A stretch of DNA of 64,000 nucleotides from Salvia splendens (GCF_004379255.2 NC_056044.1:6364001-6428000), one strand, 5' to 3'; shown: positions 22,811-35,519, counted from the first letter of the stretch. The notes: generated from the letters alone by a model not told the origin. Numbers and translations are program-made.

Positions 22811-23315
22811 TGTTGAGAAAACCGGTTAATTTTCTCTCAAATAGTGAAATGAACCGATTCAGTAATTTCAGAGTTAACCCAATGGGGTCTACTCGATAAA
22901 ATTACTTCTCCAAATAACCCTCTTAAATACCAGATTCCTAACAGAATTTTTCAGTCGGTGTATATATCACAATATAAAAACACCCAACAGAACCGTACAA
23001 AACACTACTACCAAACCCGCAAATAATATTGAATACAATATCCCAACAGAAAATAAAGCCAGAAATAAATGCGGAACAAAATAAATAATAAAGAAAGAAC
23101 ACACCCGAAACTTTGATAACGGAGTTCGGCCAAATTGCCTACGTCTCCGAGCACCCTCTGCAGAGCCCGCTTATATATAGACGGAGAAGAGATTACAAAT
23201 TTGGGATGTTTTACAAAATGGGGGGGGGGGGGTGAGCTCCTTTTATAGGCAGTCACACCCCCAAACATTTGGTAGCCCACCGATGTGGGATTGGAAATAT
23301 TGGAAAATTTCAACA
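22811..23315 (-). repeat. 3' LTR of Copia 1
   Basis: TGTTGAGAAAAC...TTTCAACA, 505 bp. It contains a G run of about 13 (near 23220) and lacks the segment of about 30 bp present in the other LTR. Confidence 0.9.
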
Positions 23316-23405
23316 AATCTCCACCTTGACAAAATTTCAAATCCCACCGGACACAAATCTTCTCCACCCAAACAGACGACTCGCGGTGCTTTCATATTGG
23401 CGCAG

Positions 23406-26190
23406 TCAAGCGCCAGCTCCAAATCGCAGAATATTAACCAAGTCTAAACAATGTTCAAACTTGGCTCTTGTCACTACCTTGGTCAACATATCTGCAGGAT
23501 TCTCCAAAGTCGGAACCTTTCTGATGACAATTTCCTCTTCTTCGAGAATTTCCCGCATAAAATGATAGCGAACATCAATGTGCTTCGTCCTTGCATGAAA
23601 GACCTGATTCTTTGCTAAATGAATAGCACTCTGGCTATCAGAATATACTTCAAGTTGTTTCTGACAAACACCTAATTCTTTCAGCAACCCATGAAGCCAA
23701 ATTGCCTCCTTCACAGCTTCAGTAATGGCCATGTACTCTGCCTCTGTCGTAGACAAAGTTACCGTTGACTGCAAGGTAGACTTCCAACTAACTGTCGCAC
23801 TCGCTAAAGTGAACAAATAGCCCGTAGTAGATCTTCGCTTATCCAAATCACCAGCATAGTCGGAATCACAATATCCAACTGCAAAATGACCAAGTGATTT
23901 ATCCTGCTCAAACAACAAACCAATATCTACAGTACCTTTGATATACCACAGAATCCATTTCACATCTTGCCAATGACCCTTTCCTGGATCATGCATGTAT
24001 CTGCTCACAGTACCAACGGCCTGTGAAATGTCTGGTCTTGTACACACCATTGCATACATCAAGCTTCCAACTGCGTTAGCATAGGGAACCTTCGCCATAT
24101 ATTCTCGCTCATCTTCCGTATTTGGAGATAACTGAGAACTAAGTTTCAAATGAGGAGCAAGTGGGGTACTTACAGGTTTGGAATCATCATTTATACCAAA
24201 ACGTTGTAGTACTTTGGTCAAATACTGCTTCTGTGTCAGCCAAAGCTTGCCTCCTTCTCTATCTCTTGTTATCTCCATGCCGAGAATCTTCTTGGCTTCC
24301 CCCAAATCCTTCATCTCGAACTCTTTACTCAATTGAGCCTTCAATTTGTCCACTGCAACTTGGCTCTTTGATGCTATCAGCATATCATCAACGTACAAGA
24401 GTAGGTAGATGTAGGAACCATCTTGAAGTCTGCGCAAATACACACAGTGGTCGTATTTGCTTCTTGTGTACATCTGATCCTTCATAAATTTGTCAAACCG
24501 TTTGTACCACTGTCTTGAAGATTGCTTCAATCCGTACAACGATTTGTACAATTTGCAAACCCAATTTTCTTTACCAGCAACCTTGAATCCCTCCGGTTGG
24601 GTCATATAGATTTCCTCCTTCAGATCACCGTGTAAAAACGCGGTCTTCACATCAAGTTGAGGTAGCTCCAAATTCAACTGCGCTACCAAAGCCAACAAAA
24701 TTCTAATGGAGGAATGTTTAACAACAGGAGAAAATACCTCATTGTAATCAATTCCCTCATTCTGGGCGTAGCCTTTAGCTACCAATCTTGCTTTGTAGCG
24801 AACATCATCTCTGTCAGGAAATCCATCTTTCTTTGCAAAACCCATTTACATCCAATTGTCTTCCTGCCTTTCGGCAATGGCATCAGCTTCCACGTCTTGT
24901 TCTTCTGAAGAGATTGCATCTCTTCTTCCAAAGCACCTTTCCAACCATTGCTTTCTGAACTTTCAATAGCTTTCGAAAATATACATGGAACATCATCAAC
25001 AACTGGAAGCGCATATGCTACCATATCCGCAAATCGAGCAGGTTTCTTATTTTCCCGCCTCGTTCGCCTAACTGCAATTGGCTCTGATTGCTGCGAAGGT
25101 TCTTGGGGTGGAACCTCTTCATCATCTGACTCTTCTTCTTCCGTAGGAGAGTCATTTGTGGTGTTCGTAGTTGGGATCACAACTGTTTCTTCGAACTCCA
25201 CCTGCTTCGGTGTATACTCCACCTGCTGCAAAGTATCACTACTATTTGGATTTACCTTATTCAACATGGAAGATTCATCAAAGGTAACATCCCTACTTAC
25301 AATCGTCTTCTTAGACTCCAAACACGATAACCGATATCCTTTAACACCAGCACTGAAACCCATAAACAAAGCCGCCTTCTTTGCACGTGGATCCAACTTT
25401 GATTCAGTCACATGATAATATGCAATAGAACCAAAAATATGCAAAGAATCATAATCAGTTCCAGGTTTACCGGACCATACCTCTAAAGGAGTCTTGCCAT
25501 CAATGGCAGAACATGGCAAACGATTGACAATGTGTTGAGCGTATGTGATGGCCTCAGCCCAAAATTTTCTGTCTAGCCCAGCATTAGACAGCATACAACG
25601 AACTTTCTCCACTAGTGTTCGATTCATACGCTCTGACACTCCATTCTGCTGTGGTGTATTTCTCACTGTGAAGTGCCGAACTATGCCACACTCCTGGCAT
25701 ACATCTTGGAAAGGATCACTCTTGTATTCTCCACCGTTGTCAGATCGGAGAACCTTGATCTTCCTCCCCATCTGATTTTCAACTTGAGTTTTCCATTTCA
25801 GAAAAATCCCAAGGACTTCATTTTTGCTCTTCATAGTGTACACCCAAACTCTCCTGGAAAAATCATCAACAAAAGTGACAAAATAGTGTCTACCTCCAAG
25901 TGACGGAGTCTTGGCAGGTCCCCACACATCTGAGTGCACGTAATCCAGAATTCCCTTCGTATTATGGATTGCAGTGCCAAATTTCACTCTTCGATGTTTT
26001 CCGAGAACACAATGCTCGCAAAACTCTAATTTGCAAGACTTCGTACCTTTCAATAATCCTTGCTTGGCGAGAATTTGCAATGATCTCTCACCAGCATGTC
26101 CAAATCGCAAATGCCAAAGATTCGTCGCCTCTGCATCCTTCTTATTACTCGAAGTCGCAGTTGCTACTGTCCCAACAAATGTACTTACCT
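23406..26190 (-). pseudogene. Copia 1 pol: integrase, RT, RNase H (frameshifted)
   Basis: The first open segment (24779-26110) has the GAG-pre-integrase start (LRFGHAGERSLQ), integrase residues around VHSDVWGP, DDFSRRVWVY and NTPQQNGVSERMNRT, and the long hinge. The second (23406-24845) has the RT core (AFLHGDLKEEIYMTQPEGF, LLYVDDMLIAS) and RNase H (GYCDSDYAGDLDKRRSTTGY, STTEAEYMA, ending LTKVVTRAKFEHC). A single-base change in length near 24840 shifts frame between KWV and FAKKDG, and another near 26190 separates protease from integrase. Otherwise it is well preserved. Confidence 0.9.
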
Positions 26191-27418
26191 TGATAGTAAT
26201 ACAAATTGTTCTTCCTCACACCTTTCAGCATCACCAATGCTCCTGAAGTTGCTTTAAGAATTCCATCTCGCATCATCACAACTAGGCCTTTAGATTCTAA
26301 GGCCCCCAATGAGATGAGATTCTTCTTCAACTGGGGCACGTACCGCACATCCTTCAAAATTCTGGTAGATCCATCCTGATTCTGTAGCTTGATTGAGCCT
26401 ATCCCGGCTGTCTTACATGGACTGTCGTTTCCCATGTAAACAAGTCCGCCATTGAGTTCTTCGAAATCAAAGAACCTCTCCCTGATGGGACACATATGAT
26501 AGGTGCAACCTGAATCCAATATCCACTCGTCTGGATGTGATGTTGAAGGTGAAACCGTCAAAGAACAATCTGACTTCGCATCATTTTTGCATTCAGCAAC
26601 ATTTGCATCTTGCGAAGCCTTTTCTTTCTTCTTCAACTTTGGGCAGTCTTTCTTCCAATGTCCTTTCTCATAACAGAAAGCACACTCATCTTTGGCAACT
26701 CGTCTTTTCGATTTGGACCTTCCTCTTCTCTCCTTTGATCGGCCTTGTTGACGACCTCTTGCCACTAATGCTTCATCTGTAACTGCTTTGACTTTCATTT
26801 TATCTGCCTTTCGCAATTCATGACTATACAAAGCAGAACATACAGTATCTAAAGACACATTCTCTTTACCGTGGAGTAATGTGGTCTCCAGATGTTCAAA
26901 TTCATCAGGTAGAGACGACAACAACATCAATGCCAGATCCTCATCCTCAAATTTCACATCTAAATTTAGCAGGTCTGCTACTAATTGGTTAAACAAAGTA
27001 ATGTGTTCATTCATAGTGGTACCTGGTCGGTATTCAAATCGGAACAACCTTTTCTTCATAAGGAGCTTATTCTGACCACTCTTCTTCAGAAATTTGTCCT
27101 CCAGTGTCTTCCACAATCTATGTGCAGAAGTCTCATTTTTGACAGCATACTTCTGCTCTCTGGACAGACATGACCGAATTGTTCCACAAGCTAACCGATT
27201 TATTGTACTCCAATCTTTATCATCTATATCTTCTGGTTTCTTTTCTTCAATGGCAATGTCAAGACCCTGCTGGAAAAGAGAGTCTAGAACCCCCCCTGCC
27301 ACATACCAAAATGGCCAGTACCGTCAAATATCTCCACCGTCAATTTCATATTTGACAGTGGAAACCTCGACCACGATGACGAAGAACTAGCCTTGTTTTC
27401 TTGATCATTACCCGCCAT
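26145..27418 (-). pseudogene. Copia 1 gag-protease, frameshifted near its start
   Basis: The natural ATG is at 27418 (MAGNDQENKASSSSSW). A one-base loss inside a G run near 27295 puts the first ~40 codons out of frame with the rest. The following frame has the UBN2-type gag, a CCHC zinc knuckle (CAFCYEKGHWKKDC) and the aspartic protease motif (WILDSGCTYHMCP). A second frameshift at about 26190 ends it early. Confidence 0.88.
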
Positions 27419-27476
27419 TACAGACTCAAAATAAAGTATTCAATATTACAAACAAATAGAACCAAGGACGAACCTT

Positions 27477-27489
27477 GGCTCTGATACCA
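27477..27489 (-). other. Primer-binding site of Copia 1
   Basis: TGGTATCAGAGCC on the minus strand, two bases inside the 5' LTR. This matches the 3' end of initiator-Met tRNA, the usual Copia primer. Confidence 0.9.
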
Positions 27490-27491
27490 CT

Positions 27492-28034
27492 TGTTGAGAA
27501 AACCGGGTAATTTTCTCTCAAATAGTGAAATGAACCGATTCAGTAATTTCAGAGTTAACCCAATGGGGTCTACTCGATAAAATTACTTCTCCAAATAAAT
27601 TCTTTGGAAAGACTGGCGGGGACACTGTCCCTCTTAAATACCAGATTCCTAACAGAATTTATCAGTCGGTGTATATATCACAATATAAAAACACCCAACA
27701 GAACCATACAAAACACTACTACCAAACCCGCAAATAATATTGAATACAATATCCCAACAGAAAATAAAGCCAGAAATAAATGCGGAACAAAATAAATAAT
27801 AAAGAAAGAACACACCCGAAACTTTGATAACGGAGTTCGGCCAAATTGCCTACGTCTCCAAGCACCCTCTGCAGAGCCCGCTTATATATAGACGGAGAAG
27901 AGATTACAAATTTGGGATGTTTTACAAAATGGGGGGGGGGGGGGGGGGGGGTGAGCTCCTTTTATAGGCAGTCACACCCCCAAACATTTGGTAGCCCACC
28001 GATGTGGGATTGGAAATATTGGAAAATTTCAACA
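27492..28034 (-). repeat. 5' LTR of Copia 1
   Basis: 543 bp, same ends as the partner LTR. It has an extra segment (aattctttggaaagactggc... at about 27598-27627) and a G run of about 21 near 27931-27951. Confidence 0.9.
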
Positions 28035-28039
28035 GTTAT

Positions 28040-28443
28040 GTGTCCTTCCATGATGACTCGTCTCTATGCAAAAACAAGCTCTTTTTTAGCCTTAATAGGG
28101 CACAAAATGATCTTGACTAACGTGTGTCATTTTGAATAGATACTGTCACTAAAATAGTAGTTCATGTTTTAGGAATGTTCATTAGCCATGAATCATATAA
28201 ATGAGGCGAATTTCAGAGATAAAATGATTGAACTATTAAGATTTTAATTAGACATTTCTTTTCCAACCAATAAGCTAAAGATTCAAGCAAATAAAACAAC
28301 AATAATAATAGAATATATTAGATCCTCTATAATAATTCAATAAAAGCACACCACTCAATTTCCAATATAAGAAAAGCTAATTACGCGTCTTTTGTGAAAT
28401 TTATTATTTTTATTATTTAACTGTCATCTTTTCATTTTACGTA
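28040..28443. other. Gap between two Copia elements
   Basis: AT-rich, no coding signal. Ends at the TACTC duplication (28444-28448) of Copia 2. Confidence 0.5.
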
Positions 28444-28448
28444 TACTC

Positions 28449-28825
28449 GGTTGGAAAATAAACTTGATTTTAAAATCAAGACTCCTTAATGAATCATCTG
28501 GAGAAGTTGAGAAAAATTAGTTTATTAGCTAAGTTAGTTGAAGTTTCTAGATATGAATAGTATTACATGTATTAATAATTTAGTCAGCTACTAGAATGAA
28601 CTAGGTGCACTATGTCGGTGAAGATGACCGACTTTAGCATCTATAAATAGGCATTATGGCATTTTGTATTGTGTACAACAAAAATAAGAGTGTGTGGTAT
28701 TAAAGTGAGTGTACACAACAAGAAAGTGTGTAGTGTGTATTTCTCATATATTTCACCAAAATTATCCTCTCAAATATTTTCTCCAAATTAAATTAATCCT
28801 CCAATATATTTCCTATATTCCAACA
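28449..28825 (+). repeat. 5' LTR of Copia 2
   Basis: 377 bp, GGTTGGAAAATAAAC...ATATTCCAACA. The shorter of the two LTRs, with the first T of the canonical TG lost by substitution. Confidence 0.88.
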
Positions 28826-28860
28826 AAGTGGTATCAGAGCCACAAGTTCCCACCTATAGC

Positions 28861-31800
28861 ATGGCTAACTTGTCGTCGTTTCAAGTCCCCATGCTCAATA
28901 AGCGCAGTTTCGATAGTTGGAGTATTAAGATGAAAGCGTTATTGGGAGCCCATGACGTTTGGGAGATCGTGGAGAGTGGCTACGAGGAGCCGCAAGATGA
29001 GACCGCTCTATCCCAACAACAAAGGGAAAGATTGCAAGATGCGAGAAAGAGAGACAAGAAGGCTCTCTATCTCATCTATCAAGCTCTAGGGGACGACGAT
29101 TTTGAGAAGATTTCGAGTGCAAGCACCGCCAAAGAAGCGTGGGGAAAGCTCCAAATCTCATGTACTGGAGTAGAGAGAGTAAAGAAGGTATACGTCTCCA
29201 AACTTTAAGAGGAGAATTTGAATCTTTGCATATGAAAGAGTCCGAGTCAATATCCGATTATTTTTCAAAAGTCTTGGCGGTGTCAAATCAAATGAAAAGA
29301 AATGGTGAAAAATTGGAGGATGTTAGAATTATGGAAAAAATATTGCGTTCTCCAACTCCTAACTCCTAATTTTGAGCATATAGTAGTTACAATTGAAGAA
29401 ACAAAAGATTTAGAGGAAATGAGTATCGATCACTTATTGGGATCGCTACAAGCATATGAGGAGAAACAAAAGAAGAAACATGAAATTGTGGTGCAACTTT
29501 TAAAGTTGCAAGTGAGCCCAAAGGAGAAAGAAGAAAGTTCGGGCAATGGTGGTGGTCGACAAGGAAGAGGTCGCGGACAAAAGATCGTGGTCGTGGACGA
29601 GGATATGCTCGTGGACGTGGACGAGGATATGCTCGTGGATGAGGACAAGGATATTTTCCGAACAATGAAGAAAGAAAGGAGTTCCCAAATAAGGGACGAG
29701 GAAGGAGTTCCCCACAGTCGAGGTACGATAAATCTTTAATAAAGTGTTACAATTGTCATAGATATGGGCACTATGCTTCCGAGTGCAGAGATGCAAAATC
29801 AAAAGTTGAAGAGAAGGCTAATTACGTGGAGAATACGAATGAAGAAAATGGTTGTGTCCTTCTAGCTTATAAAGGAGAAGCTGGGAGAAAAGATGATACG
29901 TGGTACCTCGACACTGGAGCGAGCAATCATATGTGCAGGAACAGAAGCATGTTCATGGAGCTTGATGAATCAGTAAGTGGTAACGTCTCCTTTGGTGATG
30001 AATCTAAAATTTCAGTTAAAGGGAAAGGCAAGATACTAATTCGTTTGAAGAATGGAGTTCATGATTTTATTTCTAACATATATTATGTGCCCAATATGAA
30101 AAATAATATTTTGAGTCTTGGACAACTCTTAGAGAAAGGTTATAATATTCATATGAAAGATTATAGTTTTTCAATAAGAGATGACAAAAATAATTTGATT
30201 GCCAAAGTGCCGATGTCCAAGAATAGAATGTTTTTATGAAATGTGCAAAATGATGTGGTGAAGTGTCTTCAAGCATGATACAAAGATAAGTCTTGGTTGT
30301 GGCATCTTCGATTTGGGCACCTGAATTTTGGTAGCTTAAAATTGCTATCAAATAAAGAAATGGTACGCGGATTACCGCCCATCAAGCATCCCGATCAACT
30401 CTGAGAAGGATGCTTACTTGGGAAGCACTTCAGAAAGCCATTCCCGAATGAGTCGAGTTCGAGAGCTCAGAAACCATTGGAGTTAATCCATGCAGACGTG
30501 TGTGGACCAATCAAGCCAAGCTCCCTCGGTAAAAATAATTATTTCCTACTATTTATCGATGATTTTTCAAGAAAAACGTGGGTATATTTCTTGAAGCAGA
30601 AATAAGAAGCATTTGATGCTTTCAAGAGGTTCAAGGCTGCCGTAGAAAAGGAAAGCGGTCTAGAGATCAAAGCAATGAGGACCGACCGAGGTGGAGAATT
30701 CACATCCGGGGAGTTTCAAGAATTTTGCAAAGAAAGAAGAATTCAGCGGCAATTAACGGTTCCAAGATCCCCCCCAGCAGAATGGAGTGGCTGAACGAAA
30801 GAACAGGACTATCGTTGAGATGACTCGGAGTATGCTAAAGACGAAGAATTTGCCCAAGGAGCTATGGGCAGAAGCAGTGGCGTGCGCTGTATACCTGTCT
30901 AATCGGTCTCCAACCAGAAGTGTGTGGGGAATGACTCCTCAAAAAGCTTGGAGCGGAAGAAAACCAGGGATCGCACACTTGAGAGTGTTCGGGAGCAAAG
31001 CCTATGCACATGTACCGGATCAAACGAGGAGTACACTCGATGACAAAAGTAATCCATTCATCTTCATCGGGTACGACTCTAACACTAAAGGCTATAAGCT
31101 ATATGATCCAACTTCGCAGAAAACAATGATTAGCCGAGACGTGGAGTTCGATGAAGAAGGAGTATGGGATTTCGGCTCGGACAATGACACCACTTCCATA
31201 CCTCCATTTGGAGATCCAAGAATAGACGAGCAAATAAGAGAGGAGCAACAAGAACAAACAACTCCACCTGCATCTCCTGCTACATCTGTTGGAGGCTCGC
31301 CGCTATCTTTCTTGAACGAAAGAGCCACACAACGCGCACGAAATATGGCTGAAGTGTATGACGACACTGAAAGGTTAGAAGATCTTACCTTATTCTGCTT
31401 ATTTGCTGATTGTGAACCAGTCAACTATGAAGAAGCTGCAGCAAGTGAAAATTGGCGAGTCGCAATAGAAGAATGATACGTGGGAGTTGGTGACACTACC
31501 AAAGGGACACAAGGCCATTGGAGTTAAGTGGGTGTATAAAATTAAGAAGAATTTCAATGGTGAAGTTGAATGATATAAAGCAAGACTCGTCGCAAAAGGA
31601 TATAGTCAAAGAGCCGGAATCGACTATGATGAGGTATTTGCTCCCGTTGCTCGCTTGGAAACTATTAGACTAATACTCTCTCTTGCAGCCCAAAATAGAT
31701 GGAAGATTTATCAAATGGATGTAAAGTCGGCTTTCTTGAATGGATTTCTTGATAAAGAAGTCTACATCAAACAACCTGATGCTTACGTGGTGAATAACCA

Positions 31801-32919
31801 AGAAGACAAAGTTTTGAAGTTGAAGAAAGCCTTGTACGGGCTAAAGCAAGCACCAAGGGCATGGAATAGCAGGATCGACAATTATCTTGAAGATAACGGC
31901 TTCACCAAATGCCCACATGAACATGCGCTCTATGTGAAAAGTAAACGAAATGATGTCTTAATAGTGTGCTTGTATGTGGACGATCTCATTTTCACATGAA
32001 ACAATCCAAGCATGTTCGAGGAATTCAAGAAAGCCATGACTGACGAATTCGAGATGACGGACATTGGGCTGATGGCATACTGCCTCGGTGTGGAAGTGAA
32101 GCAACTTGAAGATGGATTATTCATCACACAAGAACACTATGCAAAGGAGATTCTGAATAAATTCAAAATGGAGGATTGCAAGCCAATCAACACGCCGGTG
32201 GAGAGCGAGGTCAAGCTATCTAAGAACGAAAAAGGAGAAAAGGTGGATCCGACACTATACAAAAGCTTGGTTGGAAGCCTACGGTACTTAACTTGCACAA
32301 GGCCAGATATATATACGCTACTGGGCTCGTAAGTCGCTACATGGAAAATCCAACTACTTCCCACTTCAAGGCAGCAAAGAGGATACTCCGCTATCTCGGA
32401 GGTACGATCGACTGTGGCCTATTTTATTCACACACTAATGATTACAAGCTTGTTGGCTATAGCAATAGTGATTGGGCTGGAGACAATGATGACCGAAAGA
32501 GTACTAGTGGATATGTGTTCTACATGGGAGACACTGCCTTCACTTGGATGTCTAAGAAACAGCCAATTGTCACACTATCAACATGCGAAGCCGAATATGT
32601 GGCCGCCACCTTCAGTGTTTGTCATGAGGTTTGGCTCAGAAGTTTATTGGCGGAGCTCGGGTGGTCACAAAAGGAGCCAACAACTATTTGTGTGGACAAC
32701 AAGTCGGCGATTGCGCTATCCAAAAATCTAGTATTTCACAACCGGAGCAAGCACATCGACACTCGCTTCCACTACATCAGAGAATGTGTTGCGAATCGGG
32801 AGATTCAAGTTGAGTATGTGAAATCACAAGACCAAGTTGCTGATATTTTCACAAAGTCCCTCAAATTCGAAGACTTTATCAAGATCAGGACGTTGCTCGG
32901 AATGACAAATCAAGTTTAA
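28861..32919 (+). pseudogene. Copia 2 gag-pol polyprotein, multiply interrupted
   Basis: It starts at ATG 28861 (MANLSSFQVPMLNKRSFDSW). Gag continues across frameshifts near 29190 and 29360. It is followed by a zinc knuckle (CYNCHRYGHYASEC, about 29749), protease (WYLDTGASNHMC, about 29902), GAG-pre-integrase/integrase (WHLRFGHLNFGSL, LIHADVCGP, DDFSRKTWVY, GVAERKNRTIVEM), RT ([35 protein letters not shown]) and RNase H (GYSNSDWAGDNDDRKSTSGY, STCEAEYVA, ADIFTKSLK), ending at 32919. In-frame stops occur near 30239, 30279, 30401, 30604, 31475, 31571 and 31998. It cannot make a polyprotein. Confidence 0.92.
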
Positions 32920-32925
32920 GGGGGG

Positions 32926-33339
32926 TGTTGAAAAATAAACTTGATTTTAAAATCAAGACTCCACCGACTTAATGAATCATCTGGAGAAGTTGAGAAAAAT
33001 TAGTTTATTAGCTAAGTTAGTTGAAGTTTCTAGATATGACTAGTATTACATGTTGTATTAATAATTTAGTCAGCTACTAGAATGAACTAGGTGCACTATG
33101 TCGGTGAAGATGACCGACTTTAGCATCTATAAATAGGCATTATGGCATTTTGTATTGTGTACAACAAAAATAAGAGTGTGCGGTATTAAAGTGAGTGTAC
33201 ACAACAAGAAAGTGTGTAGTGTGTATAAAAGAGAGTATTCCCCACATAATCATATTTCTCATATATTCCACCAAAATTATCCTCTCAAATATTTCCTCAA
33301 ATCAAATTAATCCTCCAATATATTTCCTATATTCCAACA
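32926..33339 (+). repeat. 3' LTR of Copia 2
   Basis: 414 bp, TGTTGAAAAATAAAC...ATATTCCAACA. Contains an internal tataaataggcat promoter-like motif near 33128. Confidence 0.9.
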
Positions 33340-33481
33340 TACTCTTCCAGACTTCCAGTCTTCCATATGTTTAGTTGTAAACTACACAAAATAAGGAGTA
33401 TATATAAAAACACTTTGAAAAACGTTTATAAGTAACAGAATTTATTCAATTAAAATTTTCAATACAAAATATAATTATTTA

Positions 33482-33637
33482 CTCCCTCTGTCCACAATCC
33501 ACGGTTAATAATATGGACCCTACAATCCACTAATGTTACTGAACTCTTACTTTTTTCCTCTTCTCTCTTACTTTATCAATTTAACATTAAAACACATGTC
33601 ATATACAACTATGTCTGTTTTTGGTGGACGGAAGGAG
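33482..33637. mobile_element. Stowaway MITE
   Basis: Ends CTCCCTCTGTCCAC...GTGGACGGAAGGAG with TA on both sides. 156 bp, non-coding. Confidence 0.85.
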
Positions 33638-33920
33638 TATAATTTTATCTAGTCAAATTATAGATACATAACTATACTTGATTTCCTTTACAAATGAAAG
33701 AATATAAATACCCGATTTTCTAATACTGTACTAAAGTTTTATACAATATGGACGCGGGATTGGAACTGTTATTGGAGAGTCAAGATATATCCCAAAAGAG
33801 AGAGGGAGAAAAAAGTGGATGCCACAAAGGCAAAATGATGATGTGGCGTAAATTTTTTGTATAGAATCTAGAATCATAGAGTAAAATTTGTGACATAGTT
33901 TTACATGTAAAAATTGCTAA

Positions 33921-34675
33921 GAGCATCTCTAATGGCGGACGTCCGGTCGGACGTCGCGACGGGCGACCGGGACGTCCGCCATTGTGGCGTTTAGGTCGGA
34001 TACGGACGTCCCGTGAGGACGTCGGGTGTCCTCGGACGTCTCGGTGATGGGCGGGCGGACGTCCGCCACTGTGGCAAGGGTCGGACGTCCCGGTCGGACG
34101 TCCGGAAATTATTATTTTAAAAAAAAAAAACTCTATATATACGGCTCATTGAATATCATTTCAACGCGGAATGGGCCGGGGATGTTGGATTATGTAGAGG
34201 TTTAGGATGAAGCGTTGCATCCCTTCATTTCACAACCGAAAATAACTGATTGTTGGCGGGTTATAAAATTGTAATTTGGTCCTTCAATTATCGAAAATTC
34301 CATTTCCGGATGAAGATTTCTACACAGTTCGACCCCAGCCAGAACAGATTATGTATTTTTCTTTTTTCGAATGACTATGTATTTTGCTTTTTTCTAACTA
34401 TGTTTTTTTATGTTTTATGAATATGTATTTTTGCCCGTATTTTGCTTTCCCGTATTCCGTGTCAAAATTATATTTCCGTTTTTACGTAATTAAATTATTG
34501 TGATTTTTTTTATTGCCGGATGTCCTAGTGGGAAGGGCGATGGGAAGGGCGGATTGTGCAGGGGATGTCCTAGTGACGTGGCAGTGGGATGGGAAGTCCT
34601 AGTGACATGGCATGAGGTGTTTTTGGGATGTCCTAGTGAATGTTCTAGTGAGATGTCCGCCCACTGGAGATGCTC
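33921..34675. mobile_element. PIF/Harbinger non-autonomous element with TAA duplication
   Basis: Left end GAGCATCTCTAATGGCGGAC, right end ...CCACTGGAGATGCTC, TAA on both sides (33918-33920 and 34676-34678). The GC-rich left arm is packed with ggacgtcc palindromes; the right arm repeats gatgtcctagtg. No intact ORF1 or transposase. Confidence 0.85.
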
Positions 34676-34678
34676 TAA

Positions 34679-35218
34679 GATGTACTATCATGATTTATAT
34701 TCAAAGACATCAAACATAAATAAAATTATAAAACTATGATTATACGGCGATCTCACATAAGTTAAAATATAGAGATTACAAATTTCACATGATACTTAAT
34801 TTTTGGGATATAAAAATAATTTCGACATAATACGTCCTGGATGACGAAGTCAACCTTGACCAGAAATATTATTGCTAGGTTTATATCTTGACCATGACCA
34901 ACTTCTAAAATCTAACCCATTCGTGGGAACTGGGAATGAATCAACCAGGTCTACATTCGAATTAGCTGCGTGTATGGTAATCTAATTGGTTATTTACAAG
35001 TCCCATTTATACTATACTACTAGTATTTATTTATTTGTTGATGTCGAAAAGGAAATTTCTAGTAGTAGCATTTGTTATTAAGAAGAAACGTCATTAAACT
35101 GATAAGGAGTATAATTATACAATATACAACGTGTACAAAAAATATTAGTTTAATAAAAGTATAGAACTATATTAAAAGAATAAAAATTAAACTTATTAAC
35201 ATTTATTCCAAAAAGATA
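34679..35218. other. AT-rich intergenic DNA
   Basis: No gene, repeat or element boundary recognised. Confidence 0.45.
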
Positions 35219-35511
35219 CTACCCCCGTCCCATATTAAGTGTCACATTTAGTATGAGCACGAGTTTTAAGAAATGTAAAGAAAAATGGGTTGAATAAGTT
35301 AGTGGATTATGAGTCTCATTTATATATATTAGTTTTATAATAAAATGTGAGTATAATTGGTTGGGGGAATGTGAGGTCTACTTACCATTTATGGTAAAAG
35401 TGAAATGTGACTCTTATTGTGGGACGGACCGACGGATGAGCCTTCATGACCGCATACGACCTCTCATCCGTCTAGGACGTCCGTCCGCTATTGTGGATGC
35501 TCTTATTGTGG
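35219..35511. mobile_element. Decayed Stowaway-like MITE with a Harbinger scrap inserted
   Basis: Left acccccgtcccatattaagt and right cttattgtgggacgga are Stowaway-type ends. The right end occurs twice (ttattgtgggac at 35413 and 35504) around a ~75-bp GC-rich scrap. That scrap ends gtccgctattgtggatgctc, the Harbinger terminus of this genome. It looks like a short Harbinger remnant placed inside the Stowaway end. Confidence 0.5.
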
Positions 35512-35519
35512 GACAGAGG

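Larger units (their letters stand above)
22811..28034 (-). mobile_element. Ty1/Copia LTR retrotransposon 1, frameshifted
   Basis: Long terminal repeats at 22811-23315 and 27492-28034 are flanked by the 5-bp duplication GTTAT (22806-22810 and 28035-28039). The orientation is minus: the primer-binding site follows the right LTR and a purine-rich tract precedes the left LTR. Internal order is gag, protease, integrase, RT, RNase H, the Copia order. Three frameshifts interrupt the single polyprotein. The LTRs differ by a few substitutions plus an indel of about 30 bp and a different poly-G length. Confidence 0.95.
28449..33339 (+). mobile_element. Ty1/Copia LTR retrotransposon 2, decayed
   Basis: Left LTR 28449-28825 and right LTR 32926-33339, flanked by TACTC (28444-28448 and 33340-33344). 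The primer-binding site tggtatcagagcc lies at 28829-28841 and the polypurine tract aaggggggtgttg leads into the right LTR. The left LTR begins GG instead of TG. The LTRs differ by several indels (for example a segment of about 30 bp with taaaagagagtattcc present only on the right). The polyprotein is broken by frameshifts and stops. Confidence 0.95.

Noticed and set aside
34500..34739. Small Cys/Gly-rich frame
   Set aside because: Composed of the Harbinger subterminal repeats and extends over the element's end.
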